A DNA stretch of 64,000 nt from Flexithrix dorotheae DSM 6795 (GTDB lineage: Bacteria; Bacteroidota; Bacteroidia; Cytophagales; Flammeovirgaceae), in NCBI RefSeq assembly GCF_000379765.1, contig NZ_KB903520.1, forward strand, positions 1 through 64,000, in the 5' to 3' direction. A model generated the notes under the pieces. The model was not told where the DNA came from and ran no database searches. It saw nothing but the letters and a program-made list of their open reading frames with translations. The position numbers and the translations under genes were made by a program. Positions 53,648-60,427 of this stretch are shown here, in pieces; position 1 is the stretch's first letter; the number at the start of each line of letters is the position of its first letter.

Positions 53648-54835
53648 ATGAAGCATTTATTATTAGCACTTTTTTTAACCAGTTTATCTGTAAATTTAGT
53701 GATGTGCCAGTCAGCACAATCCGCTAAGGAAGTGAAGGTGAAAAAGGAAATGGAGGAAAAAAAGGAGAAAGAATTGGTCATGAGTTTTGAGGAGTACAAT
53801 CCCACTTCCACTCTGGTAGTTCCTGAAAATCCGGTGAGCCAGGCCAAATTTCCATTTATAGATGTGCATTCCCACCAGTTTAATATGCCTACTCAGGATT
53901 TATCTAAATTGGTTGATTCCATGGATTCTTTGAACCTGGCGGTGTTGGTGAATTTAAGTGGAAGAGGATTCCACAGGGTAGGAGATTTATTTGATGTAAA
54001 CGGAACCGACTATCTGGCAAAAGCAATGGCAAATGTGAAGAAAAACTATCCCAATCGCTTCATTGTGTTTACCAATGTATCATTCACGGGGGTGGGCAAG
54101 GAAGGCTGGGCAGAAAAAGCTTGCCTGGAATTGGAGGAGGATGTAAAAAATGGAGCAAGTGGTTTGAAAATTTATAAAAGTCTTGGGTTTAATGTGAAAG
54201 ATATTGAAGGGAACCGTGTTGCGGTGGATGATGAAAGACTTGATCCTATTTGGGCGAAATGTGCTGAGCTGGGAATTCCGGTAATTATCCACTCGGCCGA
54301 TCCGAAATCCTTCTGGGATCCTCAGGATGAAAAAAATGAAAGGTGGCTGGAGCTAAAATTGAAACCGGGAAGGAAAAGGGGGGCTGATAATCCTGTTCCC
54401 TGGGAGCAGATAATTGCCGAACAGCATCATGTGTTCATGAAACATCCTAAAACTACATTTATCAATGCACATATGGGTTGGTTTGCCAACAATCTGGGTA
54501 AACTTGGAGAGTTGTTGGATGAAATGCCAAACATGTATGTGGGAATAGGAGCAGTGATTGCAGAACTGGGCAGGCAGCCTAAAAATGCCAATTTATTCTT
54601 TCAAAAGTATCAGGACAGGGTATTGTTTGCCAAAGACAGTTGGCAGCCTGGGGAATTTCCTACTTATTTCCGGGTGTTGGAAACAGAGGACGAGTACTTT
54701 CCCTACTACAAAAAATACCATGCCTTTTGGAGGATGTACGGACTGGGTTTACCAGACGAGATCCTGAAGAAATTATATTATAAAAATGCAATTAAAATCA
54801 TCCCGGGGATTGACACAAGTCTTTTCCCGGAGTAA
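53648..54835 (+). CDS. Exported amidohydrolase family protein (TIM-barrel metal hydrolase)
   Basis: A 395-aa secreted hydrolase. Residues 1-20 are a signal peptide, then a Lys/Glu-rich stretch, then the amidohydrolase-2 barrel starting FIDVHSHQFN, whose His74 and His76 are the first metal ligands. Other conserved points are GLKIYKSLGF, IPVIIHSADP, TFINAHMGW and FAKDSWQPG, giving the metal-binding His and Asp of the superfamily. Substrate unknown; related periplasmic proteins act on small amides or carboxylates. It follows the LOG gene and precedes DUF2809. Confidence 0.86.
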   Translation: MKHLLLALFLTSLSVNLVMCQSAQSAKEVKVKKEMEEKKEKELVMSFEEYNPTSTLVVPENPVSQAKFPFIDVHSHQFNMPTQDLSKLVDSMDSLNLAVLVNLSGRGFHRVGDLFDVNGTDYLAKAMANVKKNYPNRFIVFTNVSFTGVGKEGWAEKACLELEEDVKNGASGLKIYKSLGFNVKDIEGNRVAVDDERLDPIWAKCAELGIPVIIHSADPKSFWDPQDEKNERWLELKLKPGRKRGADNPVPWEQIIAEQHHVFMKHPKTTFINAHMGWFANNLGKLGELLDEMPNMYVGIGAVIAELGRQPKNANLFFQKYQDRVLFAKDSWQPGEFPTYFRVLETEDEYFPYYKKYHAFWRMYGLGLPDEILKKLYYKNAIKIIPGIDTSLFPE

Positions 54836-54847
54836 ATCTTAATTATT

Positions 54848-55237
54848 TTGAAACTAACCTTCAATCTTAAGTACTTCATTCTGACAGTAATTCTGTTTTT
54901 AGTGGAAGTTTATATTGCGATTTATGTGAGAGATCAGTTTATTCGTCCCTTTTTTGGTGACTTTCTGGTGGTGATTTTACTGTATTGTTTTGGGAAATCT
55001 TTTATGAAAATTAAAGTAATTCCATTGGGGATAGCCGTTTTGCTGTTTTCTTACTTAATTGAATTTCTGCAATATTTAAAAATTGTGGAAATACTTGGTT
55101 TGGAAGGCAATACAATTGCCAGAGTAGTAATTGGAACTACTTTTCAGTGGGGTGATATTTTAGCATATACTCTGGGGATTTTGTTTGTGGTAATCGTAGA
55201 AAAAATTACTGCAAGAAAAAAGGAACTAACCATTTAG
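54848..55237 (+). CDS. DUF2809 membrane protein
   Basis: A 129-aa inner-membrane protein with four predicted TM helices. AIYVRDQFIRPFFGDFLVVILLYC is the DUF2809 hallmark, in pieces. The frame opens directly after the amidohydrolase stop in the same phase; no ATG is available, so TTG 54848 (LTFNLKYFILTV follows) is the likely start. Its stop codon overlaps the longest possible msrB frame, so amidohydrolase-DUF2809-msrB are probably one operon. Function unknown. Confidence 0.8.
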   Translation: MKLTFNLKYFILTVILFLVEVYIAIYVRDQFIRPFFGDFLVVILLYCFGKSFMKIKVIPLGIAVLLFSYLIEFLQYLKIVEILGLEGNTIARVVIGTTFQWGDILAYTLGILFVVIVEKITARKKELTI

Positions 55238-55275
55238 TGGCTTGGGTTGTTAGGAAAACAAATAAAATAAAAAAA

Positions 55276-55719
55276 ATGAATTGGAACGATGTCATAAGGT
55301 ATGCCAATAATGGTTCGCCTGAGCCTGATAGAAGAGTGGAGAAAACTGAAGCAGAATGGAAAGCACAACTCACTGCCGAGCAATATTATATCACCCGGCA
55401 AAAAGGTACTGAAAGGGCTTTTACAGGGGCCTATTGTGAAGCCCACGATCCTGGAAAATACAGTTGTATCTGTTGTGATAATTTATTATTCGATGCTGAC
55501 CTTAAATTTGAATCTGGAAGTGGCTGGCCGAGTTTTACGGAACCCGCAAAGGATAACGCCATAAAATACGAAAAAGACACCAGCCATGGCATGGTAAGGG
55601 TGGAGGTCATGTGTAATGTTTGCGATGCCCATTTAGGCCACATATTCCCCGATGGTCCACCGCCAACAGGTTTGCGGTTTTGTATCAATTCTGCTTCTAT
55701 TCAATTGGTGGAGGAATAG
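55276..55719 (+). CDS. msrB: Peptide-methionine (R)-S-oxide reductase
   Basis: Repairs oxidised methionine by reducing the R-sulfoxide. ATG 55276 gives 147 aa, the usual size. The structural zinc ligands are Cys64 and Cys67 (KYSCICCDN) and Cys113 and Cys116 (MCNVCDAHLGH); the catalytic Cys136 lies in LRFCINS. The other conserved block SGSGWPSFTEP binds the substrate. It is likely cytoplasmic, as no signal is present. It is the last gene of the amidohydrolase-DUF2809 operon. Confidence 0.95.
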   Translation: MNWNDVIRYANNGSPEPDRRVEKTEAEWKAQLTAEQYYITRQKGTERAFTGAYCEAHDPGKYSCICCDNLLFDADLKFESGSGWPSFTEPAKDNAIKYEKDTSHGMVRVEVMCNVCDAHLGHIFPDGPPPTGLRFCINSASIQLVEE

Positions 55720-55801
55720 GATTTACCCGTTAAAACTAATCAACTTTTTTGTTTGGCATGAGGTAAATCCAGTTCAACGAAATAATTTGCTTTGCCTTCC
55801 T

Positions 55802-55862
55802 AAGGCTCTTTTATTTACAATAAATAAAAAATTTAATGATGAAAAAAAGAGCCTTTTTTATT
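55802..55862 (+). promoter_or_regulatory. Terminator-like hairpin overlapping the lipoprotein start codons
   Basis: AAGGCTCTTTT (55802-55812) pairs perfectly over 11 bp with AAAAGAGCCTT (55845-55855), followed by TTTTTA. The 3' arm is codons 4 to 7 of the next gene and the loop holds both ATG codons (55836, 55839). It can terminate the msrB transcript while also sitting at the start of the sensor operon. Confidence 0.65.
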
Positions 55863-56474
55863 ACACTCCTTGGTCTTTGTATCTTTTCAGGTTGTACCGT
55901 ACTTTCATTTTATCCCTTATTCACAGAAAATGAATTGGTCAAAAATGATCAGCTGTTAGGGAAATGGCAAAGTATAAATGGCGATACCGTAATTTGGGAA
56001 ATCAGTTTTAAGGATAGCATTTGGATGGAAAAAATGAATAGCCCTTTTGATTTAGGCAGTAAAGAGATTCCCAACAGATTTACTTACACTTTAAATTTAT
56101 ATCTGAAGGGTGCTCCTGAAGAGGCAAAGGCTGAATTCCATGTGCATTTAGTGAAATTGGGCGATCAAACTTTTTTGGATTTTTATCCGGTAAATTGGGC
56201 TATGCAAAACACTATTCTTGCCTTCCACCTGATGCGGGTCCATACCTTTTCCAAAGTTGAATTTCATGAAAATGGCATGGAAATAAAATGGTTTGATTCT
56301 GAATGGTTGGAAGGGTTATTTGCAAATAACAGGGTAAGAATTCGTCATGAAAATAATGGAGCCAATATCCTTTTAACGGCAAAACCTGAAGAATTACAAA
56401 AGTTTATCCTCAAATATGGGAATGATAAAAATGCCTACAGTGAGGATTTGACTTACAATTTAAGCAGGTATTAA
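55836..56474 (+). CDS. Lipoprotein of the LytS/LytTR operon
   Basis: A 212-aa lipoprotein with signal MMKKRAFFITLLGLCIFSGC (Cys20 lipidated). The mature part starts near LLGKWQSINGDTVIWEIS, a G-x-W strand that suggests a lipocalin-like barrel, then alternating strands. Homology beyond that is not clear to me. The next gene, a LytS-type sensor kinase, begins one base after its stop, so the three genes (lipoprotein, kinase, response regulator) form a tight operon, and the lipoprotein may be a sensor partner at the outer side of the inner membrane or in the outer membrane. Confidence 0.82.
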   Translation: MMKKRAFFITLLGLCIFSGCTVLSFYPLFTENELVKNDQLLGKWQSINGDTVIWEISFKDSIWMEKMNSPFDLGSKEIPNRFTYTLNLYLKGAPEEAKAEFHVHLVKLGDQTFLDFYPVNWAMQNTILAFHLMRVHTFSKVEFHENGMEIKWFDSEWLEGLFANNRVRIRHENNGANILLTAKPEELQKFILKYGNDKNAYSEDLTYNLSRY

Positions 56475-56475
56475 G

Positions 56476-57522
56476 ATGATTTTAGGAAGAAATGTTTTGC
56501 CATTTGTTTATAGGGTAAGCCAGCACATTTTGTTTTGGATGACCTCCTTTTTGGGATTTGCGCACTTATTCAAAATTGGGGACACAGTACAAAAAATTGA
56601 TTATATTTTTGCAGGATTTTTTCATGTGAGTTTAATCTTAGGAGTCTATATCAATCTTTTATTTCTGATTCCGAAAATATTCCAGAAAGGGAAGTATCTG
56701 GCGTATGGTGTTTTTATTATTTTCACCATCATTGGGATGAACCTCCTTCATTATTATGTTTTTAATTCACTGATTGACAGGCTTCTTCCCGGGTATTTTA
56801 TCATATCATTTTTTGACCAAATTGATATCTTAATTTTCATAACTGCCTATTTATTAACTTCCTCACTTTTAAAAATTTCAAGAGGCTGGTTTAAGTTGCA
56901 GGAAATAAAGCATCAGTTGGTAAGGGCCGAAAAAGAAAAGTATCAGATCCAGTTAGATGCACTGAGGACTCAGATTAATCCTCATTTCCTTTTTAACAGT
57001 CTGAATGTACTTCATTCGCTGGCATTGAAAAAATCAGAAAAATCTGCAGATGCTGTAATTGATTTAGCGGATATTTTACGCTACGTTATTTATGATTCAA
57101 ATAGAAGTAAAATAAAAGTTAGTCAGGAAGTAAAATTAATCGAAGACTATATTAGTCTTCAAAAATACCGTATAGAGGAATCTTCCAGGATAGAATTTAC
57201 TGAAAAGGTTGAAAAAGATAATGAATTAGCTCCTATGCTCTTTTTGCCCCTTATTGAAAATAGTTTTAAGCATGGCATTAAAGGAGATTTGAACCAGACT
57301 TATGTGAAAATTAATTTGAAATCGGATGGCACTTGTACCTCATTTGAAATCGAAAATAATAAAGGCAAAGCCGAAGAAATAAATGATACAGAAAACAAGG
57401 GAATAGGTATTCAGAATATTAGAGCGAGATTGAAGCTTATCTATCCAGGAAAGCATAGATTTGAAGTGAATGAGACAGCGGAAGTTTTTAAAGTGCAACT
57501 ATTTATAGACCATGAAAATTAA
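56476..57522 (+). CDS. LytS/YehU-type sensor histidine kinase
   Basis: Inner-membrane kinase of 348 aa with four TM helices (about 12-34, 45-66, 74-97, 108-133) and almost no periplasmic domain. The His_kinase motif is at 166-180, with phospho-accepting His170 in QINPHFLFNSLN; LPLIENSFKHGIKG is the N-box and GIGIQNIRARL the G-box of the ATPase domain. The next gene is its LytTR regulator, overlapping by 11 bp. Because the kinase itself has little outside the membrane, the upstream lipoprotein is a natural input candidate. Confidence 0.92.
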   Translation: MILGRNVLPFVYRVSQHILFWMTSFLGFAHLFKIGDTVQKIDYIFAGFFHVSLILGVYINLLFLIPKIFQKGKYLAYGVFIIFTIIGMNLLHYYVFNSLIDRLLPGYFIISFFDQIDILIFITAYLLTSSLLKISRGWFKLQEIKHQLVRAEKEKYQIQLDALRTQINPHFLFNSLNVLHSLALKKSEKSADAVIDLADILRYVIYDSNRSKIKVSQEVKLIEDYISLQKYRIEESSRIEFTEKVEKDNELAPMLFLPLIENSFKHGIKGDLNQTYVKINLKSDGTCTSFEIENNKGKAEEINDTENKGIGIQNIRARLKLIYPGKHRFEVNETAEVFKVQLFIDHEN

Positions 57523-58207
57523 TTGTATTGTAGTAGATGACGAACCTGTGTCAAGGGATACCCTTCATCAATACATTTCCAATTGCCCTTCGCTTCATTT
57601 GGTGGAGGTTTGCAAAAATGCCATAGAAGCCTCCATGGTACTCAATACAAAGGAGGTGCATTTGATTTTTCTGGATATAAATATGCCAAAACTTTCCGGA
57701 CTGCAATTTTATAAATCTCTTGTGAATCCTCCTACAGTAATTTTCACCACAGCTTATCCGGAATATGCCGTGGAAGGTTTTGAAGTGGAAGCCATAGATT
57801 TCCTTTTAAAACCCTTCTCTTTCGAGCGATTTTTGAAATCTGTAAATAAGGTTTCTAACCTCCTGAAAATGGCACATAACAAGGATCAAAATGAAGCCTT
57901 TATTCTTTGGAAAGCCGATAAAAAAATTCATAAGGTAAAAATTGCGGAGATAGAATACCTAGAAGCGGTTGGAGATTATGTAAAAGTGGTTTATGGCAAT
58001 TCTTCCCTGTTGGTTCATTCTACTTTTCAAAATATTTTGGCTCAATTACCCTCGGAAAAAATTGTGCGAATACATAAATCATTTGCCATTGCCCTGAGCA
58101 AAATTAAGATAATTAGTGCCAACAAGGTAAAATTGAATACCACTTCCATTCCTATTGGCCAAACTTATAGAACAGGTTTTCTTGAGTTTATAAATAACAA
58201 TTCATAA
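57512..58207 (+). CDS. LytTR-type response regulator
   Basis: DNA-binding response regulator of 231 aa. The receiver domain has the acidic pair Asp9/Asp10, phospho-accepting Asp55 in IFLDINMPKLSG and Lys in FLLKPFS. The LytTR DNA-binding domain occupies about 130-230, recognised by IEYLEAVGDYVKVVY and VRIHKSFAIALSKI. It overlaps the kinase gene by 11 bp, as is typical of translational coupling. Its targets are unknown; the adjacent barrel protein at 58.5 kb is a candidate. Confidence 0.93.
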   Translation: MKINCIVVDDEPVSRDTLHQYISNCPSLHLVEVCKNAIEASMVLNTKEVHLIFLDINMPKLSGLQFYKSLVNPPTVIFTTAYPEYAVEGFEVEAIDFLLKPFSFERFLKSVNKVSNLLKMAHNKDQNEAFILWKADKKIHKVKIAEIEYLEAVGDYVKVVYGNSSLLVHSTFQNILAQLPSEKIVRIHKSFAIALSKIKIISANKVKLNTTSIPIGQTYRTGFLEFINNNS

Positions 58208-58483
58208 AGTAACTCCGGGTCCCCGGAAATCATTTTCTTAATATTTCAATTATTTCATTTGGTTTGAATATTATGTCTTTTTTGCAGGACAAATAAATTG
58301 ATTTTAATATAAAATTCTGTGATTTACAGTTGTGCGGTGTTGAAAATTATAGCTTTTCTTGTTTTATATTTCTTTAATGATATTTTTGAGTGGTAAATAC
58401 ATTAATAATTTGAAATTGCTCTGTTCTTAAGAATTTTTTTAAATTAAAAAGGAATATTATTTTACTATTATATTTTAAAAACT

Positions 58484-59122
58484 ATGAAAGTTTTATTCTT
58501 ATTAATATCTCTTCCATTTCTTTTCTGTTCGGTTCATGCCCAGGATATCATTACTACAAGAAATAAAGATGAATTAAAAGTAAAAATCATTGAGCAATCT
58601 GAAAGGGAAATAAAATATAAAAAAGAGGGATATGAGGATGGACCGTTAATCACCATTAAAACTCGTAGAGTAAAGGAAGTGAAATATCAGGACGGTACTG
58701 TGGATTTAGTGGGGAATCAAAACCCCCGGTGGAACAAGCCTTTTGGAGTGCATTTGGGTATTGCTTCAAATTTGGATGAAGCTTATATAAATTTAAGTAT
58801 GGATTATTTTATCATCCCTCAGGTATCAATTGAAGGTAATATTTCCATGGAATTTGAGTATCAAAACAGCATTTCTTTTGGAAGTAAATTCCATCTTAAC
58901 TCAAAATATTCCAATAAAAAGTTTACCCCATTTACCGGAGTTTTGATTGGGGAAAATAGTTACTCTAAATTTTTACAGTTGCCTTTAGGAGTGAATTTTA
59001 TAAATACGAAAGGATTAAACGTGGTGGGAAGTATTAGCCATCTGGCCTATATTAATTCATTTGAGAGTTATTATTCAGGATCAGATGTATTGCTGGAGTT
59101 TAAAGCTGGTTGGCGTTTCTAA
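58484..59122 (+). CDS. Hypothetical outer membrane beta-barrel protein
   Basis: A 212-aa exported protein, signal peptide about 1-19 (FCSVHAQ). Residues 20-75 are a charged, probably beta-strand-and-turn module (DIITTRNKDELKVKIIEQ in pieces), seen in some Bacteroidota envelope proteins before a barrel. The rest alternates hydrophobic and polar residues and ends in Phe (FKAGWRF), the usual barrel terminus recognised by the BAM machinery. Function unknown. It follows the LytTR regulator by 276 bp on the same strand. Confidence 0.75.
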   Translation: MKVLFLLISLPFLFCSVHAQDIITTRNKDELKVKIIEQSEREIKYKKEGYEDGPLITIKTRRVKEVKYQDGTVDLVGNQNPRWNKPFGVHLGIASNLDEAYINLSMDYFIIPQVSIEGNISMEFEYQNSISFGSKFHLNSKYSNKKFTPFTGVLIGENSYSKFLQLPLGVNFINTKGLNVVGSISHLAYINSFESYYSGSDVLLEFKAGWRF

Positions 59123-59157
59123 AAAAAATCCCCCTGACAGAGCACTGGCCAGGGGGA
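59121..59157 (-). terminator. Intrinsic terminator of the repeat-protein gene (minus strand)
   Basis: TCCCCCTG (59129-59136) pairs with CAGGGGGA (59150-59157) over a 13-base loop. On the minus strand the stem is followed by a run of eight T (59121-59128). It lies 35 bp after the stop of the gene at 59192. Confidence 0.9.
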
Positions 59158-59191
59158 GGCGATTAAACTAATTATTGTTAATCTTTTATTT

Positions 59192-59641
59192 TTATTTTAT
59201 CTCGCTTGTAGATGAAACAGGAGGAACTTCCTTCACTTTAGTTGGTTTTTCCTCATCTTTCCAAGGCTTATAATTTTTAGCTTTTGGTCCCATCAATGGC
59301 TTTCTGTTTGTTTTTGAAAGTACGATTAATTCAGCAGCCTCAGTGTCATCTTTCCACAATTTGTGATTTTTAGCCTGTGGTCCTGTTAAAATTGTCTCGT
59401 TATTTTTTTCAGTAGATACCACTGCTATTTTCTCTACATCTGTATTTTCCCATGGCTTGGCATTTTTTGCCTGAGGCCCCATTAGTCTGTTTTCAGCATT
59501 TTTTGAGGCAACAACTGCAGAATAATTGCTGTTGTCATGTTTCCATGGTTTAGCATTTTTGGCTTTAGGTCCTACCTGAGCCTGAGCCAACGAAAATCCT
59601 AAGAAAGTTAACGCAAATATTAAAAATAATCTTTTCATCAT
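59192..59641 (-). CDS. Secreted protein of four GPxAKNxKPW repeats
   Basis: A 149-aa exported protein, signal peptide 1-22 (LAQAQ). The mature part is four copies of a 31-32-residue unit, beginning at Gly24, Gly55, Gly87 and Gly118. Each starts GPxAKNxKPW (GPKAKNAKPW, GPQAKNAKPW, GPQAKNHKLW, GPKAKNYKPW), then an acidic patch, then a short hydrophobic strand such as SAVVASKN or IAVVSTEKN. The last unit ends in a Pro/Lys/Ser tail. The repeats suggest a small beta-rich or extended protein binding something through Trp and Lys. Family not recognised. It lies just downstream of a NarX/NarL-like system. Confidence 0.8.
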   Translation of the reverse strand: MMKRLFLIFALTFLGFSLAQAQVGPKAKNAKPWKHDNSNYSAVVASKNAENRLMGPQAKNAKPWENTDVEKIAVVSTEKNNETILTGPQAKNHKLWKDDTEAAELIVLSKTNRKPLMGPKAKNYKPWKDEEKPTKVKEVPPVSSTSEIK

Positions 59642-59690
59642 TGTATAAGTTTAAGAAACCTTTTATCTGTTTTAATTAATTCTTATACAA
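59641..59690 (-). promoter_or_regulatory. 5'-leader hairpin reaching the start codon of the repeat gene
   Basis: TTGTATAAG (59641-59649) and CTTATACAA (59682-59690) are perfect 9-base complements. Read on the minus strand, the 3' arm ends at the first base of ATG 59641, so folding would touch the start codon. A second short hairpin, CATCCGTA/TACGGATG (59766-59785), sits just beyond the response-regulator stop. Confidence 0.5.
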
Positions 59691-59793
59691 TTATACGCCT
59701 CAAATGAAGGGAAGTAACTCTAAGAAATTTGGTAATTTTGAGTAGTAGTATTTTGGTAGGATTAACATCCGTATTTTTACGGATGATTTTTAG

Positions 59794-60426
59794 CTAAATC
59801 AGCCTCAGTTTAGCGGCTTTTTTAATTAACTCTGCAGAATTTTTTACATCCAGCTTTTTCATCATATTTACACGATGAGTTTCTACGGTTCGGGTACTGA
59901 TAAATAACTTGTCCGCAATTTCTTTTGTAGTAAGGCCCTGAGAAATAAACTCCAGAATTTCAGTCTCTTTTGGAGATAACTTTTTCGGTTCACTTCCTTC
60001 CAGTGCCATGTTGCTGATCATCTTTGCTGATATTTCCTTATTGAAATACTTGTTCCCGTTTGCAACAGAATTTATAGCGGTTTTTAATTCTTCCTCATCT
60101 GTATTCTTCAATAAGTACCCGAAAGCCCCATCTCTTACACACTTTACAATATAATTTCCATCATTGTGCATGGAAAGGGCAATGGCTTTCACTTTTGGAA
60201 AATCCTTTTTCAGTACTTTTAAGACTTCAAAACCATCCATTTTGGGCATACTCAGGTCCAGTAAAATCACATGGGGTACTGTGCCGGTTTTCAAAAAAGC
60301 AATTAATTCTTCGCCATCATTCAGGCTGGCAATTATATCAAAATGATCATCGGCTGAAAGAAGAGAAGTAATTCCATCCCTGAATAATTTGTGGTCGTCC
60401 GCTATTATTAATTTTATTTTACTCAT
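59794..60426 (-). CDS. NarL/LuxR-type response regulator
   Basis: DNA-binding response regulator of 210 aa. The receiver has Asp10/Asp11, phospho-accepting Asp57 in VILLDLSMPKMDG and the Lys near 106. The C-terminal GerE/LuxR helix-turn-helix is at about 145-207 (LSPKETEILEFISQGLTTKEIADKLFISTRTVETHR, in pieces). It begins one base after the kinase gene, so both are one operon. The next gene downstream on the strand is the GPxAKNxKPW repeat protein, 152 bp away, a candidate target. Confidence 0.93.
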   Translation of the reverse strand: MSKIKLIIADDHKLFRDGITSLLSADDHFDIIASLNDGEELIAFLKTGTVPHVILLDLSMPKMDGFEVLKVLKKDFPKVKAIALSMHNDGNYIVKCVRDGAFGYLLKNTDEEELKTAINSVANGNKYFNKEISAKMISNMALEGSEPKKLSPKETEILEFISQGLTTKEIADKLFISTRTVETHRVNMMKKLDVKNSAELIKKAAKLRLI

Positions 60427-60427
60427 A

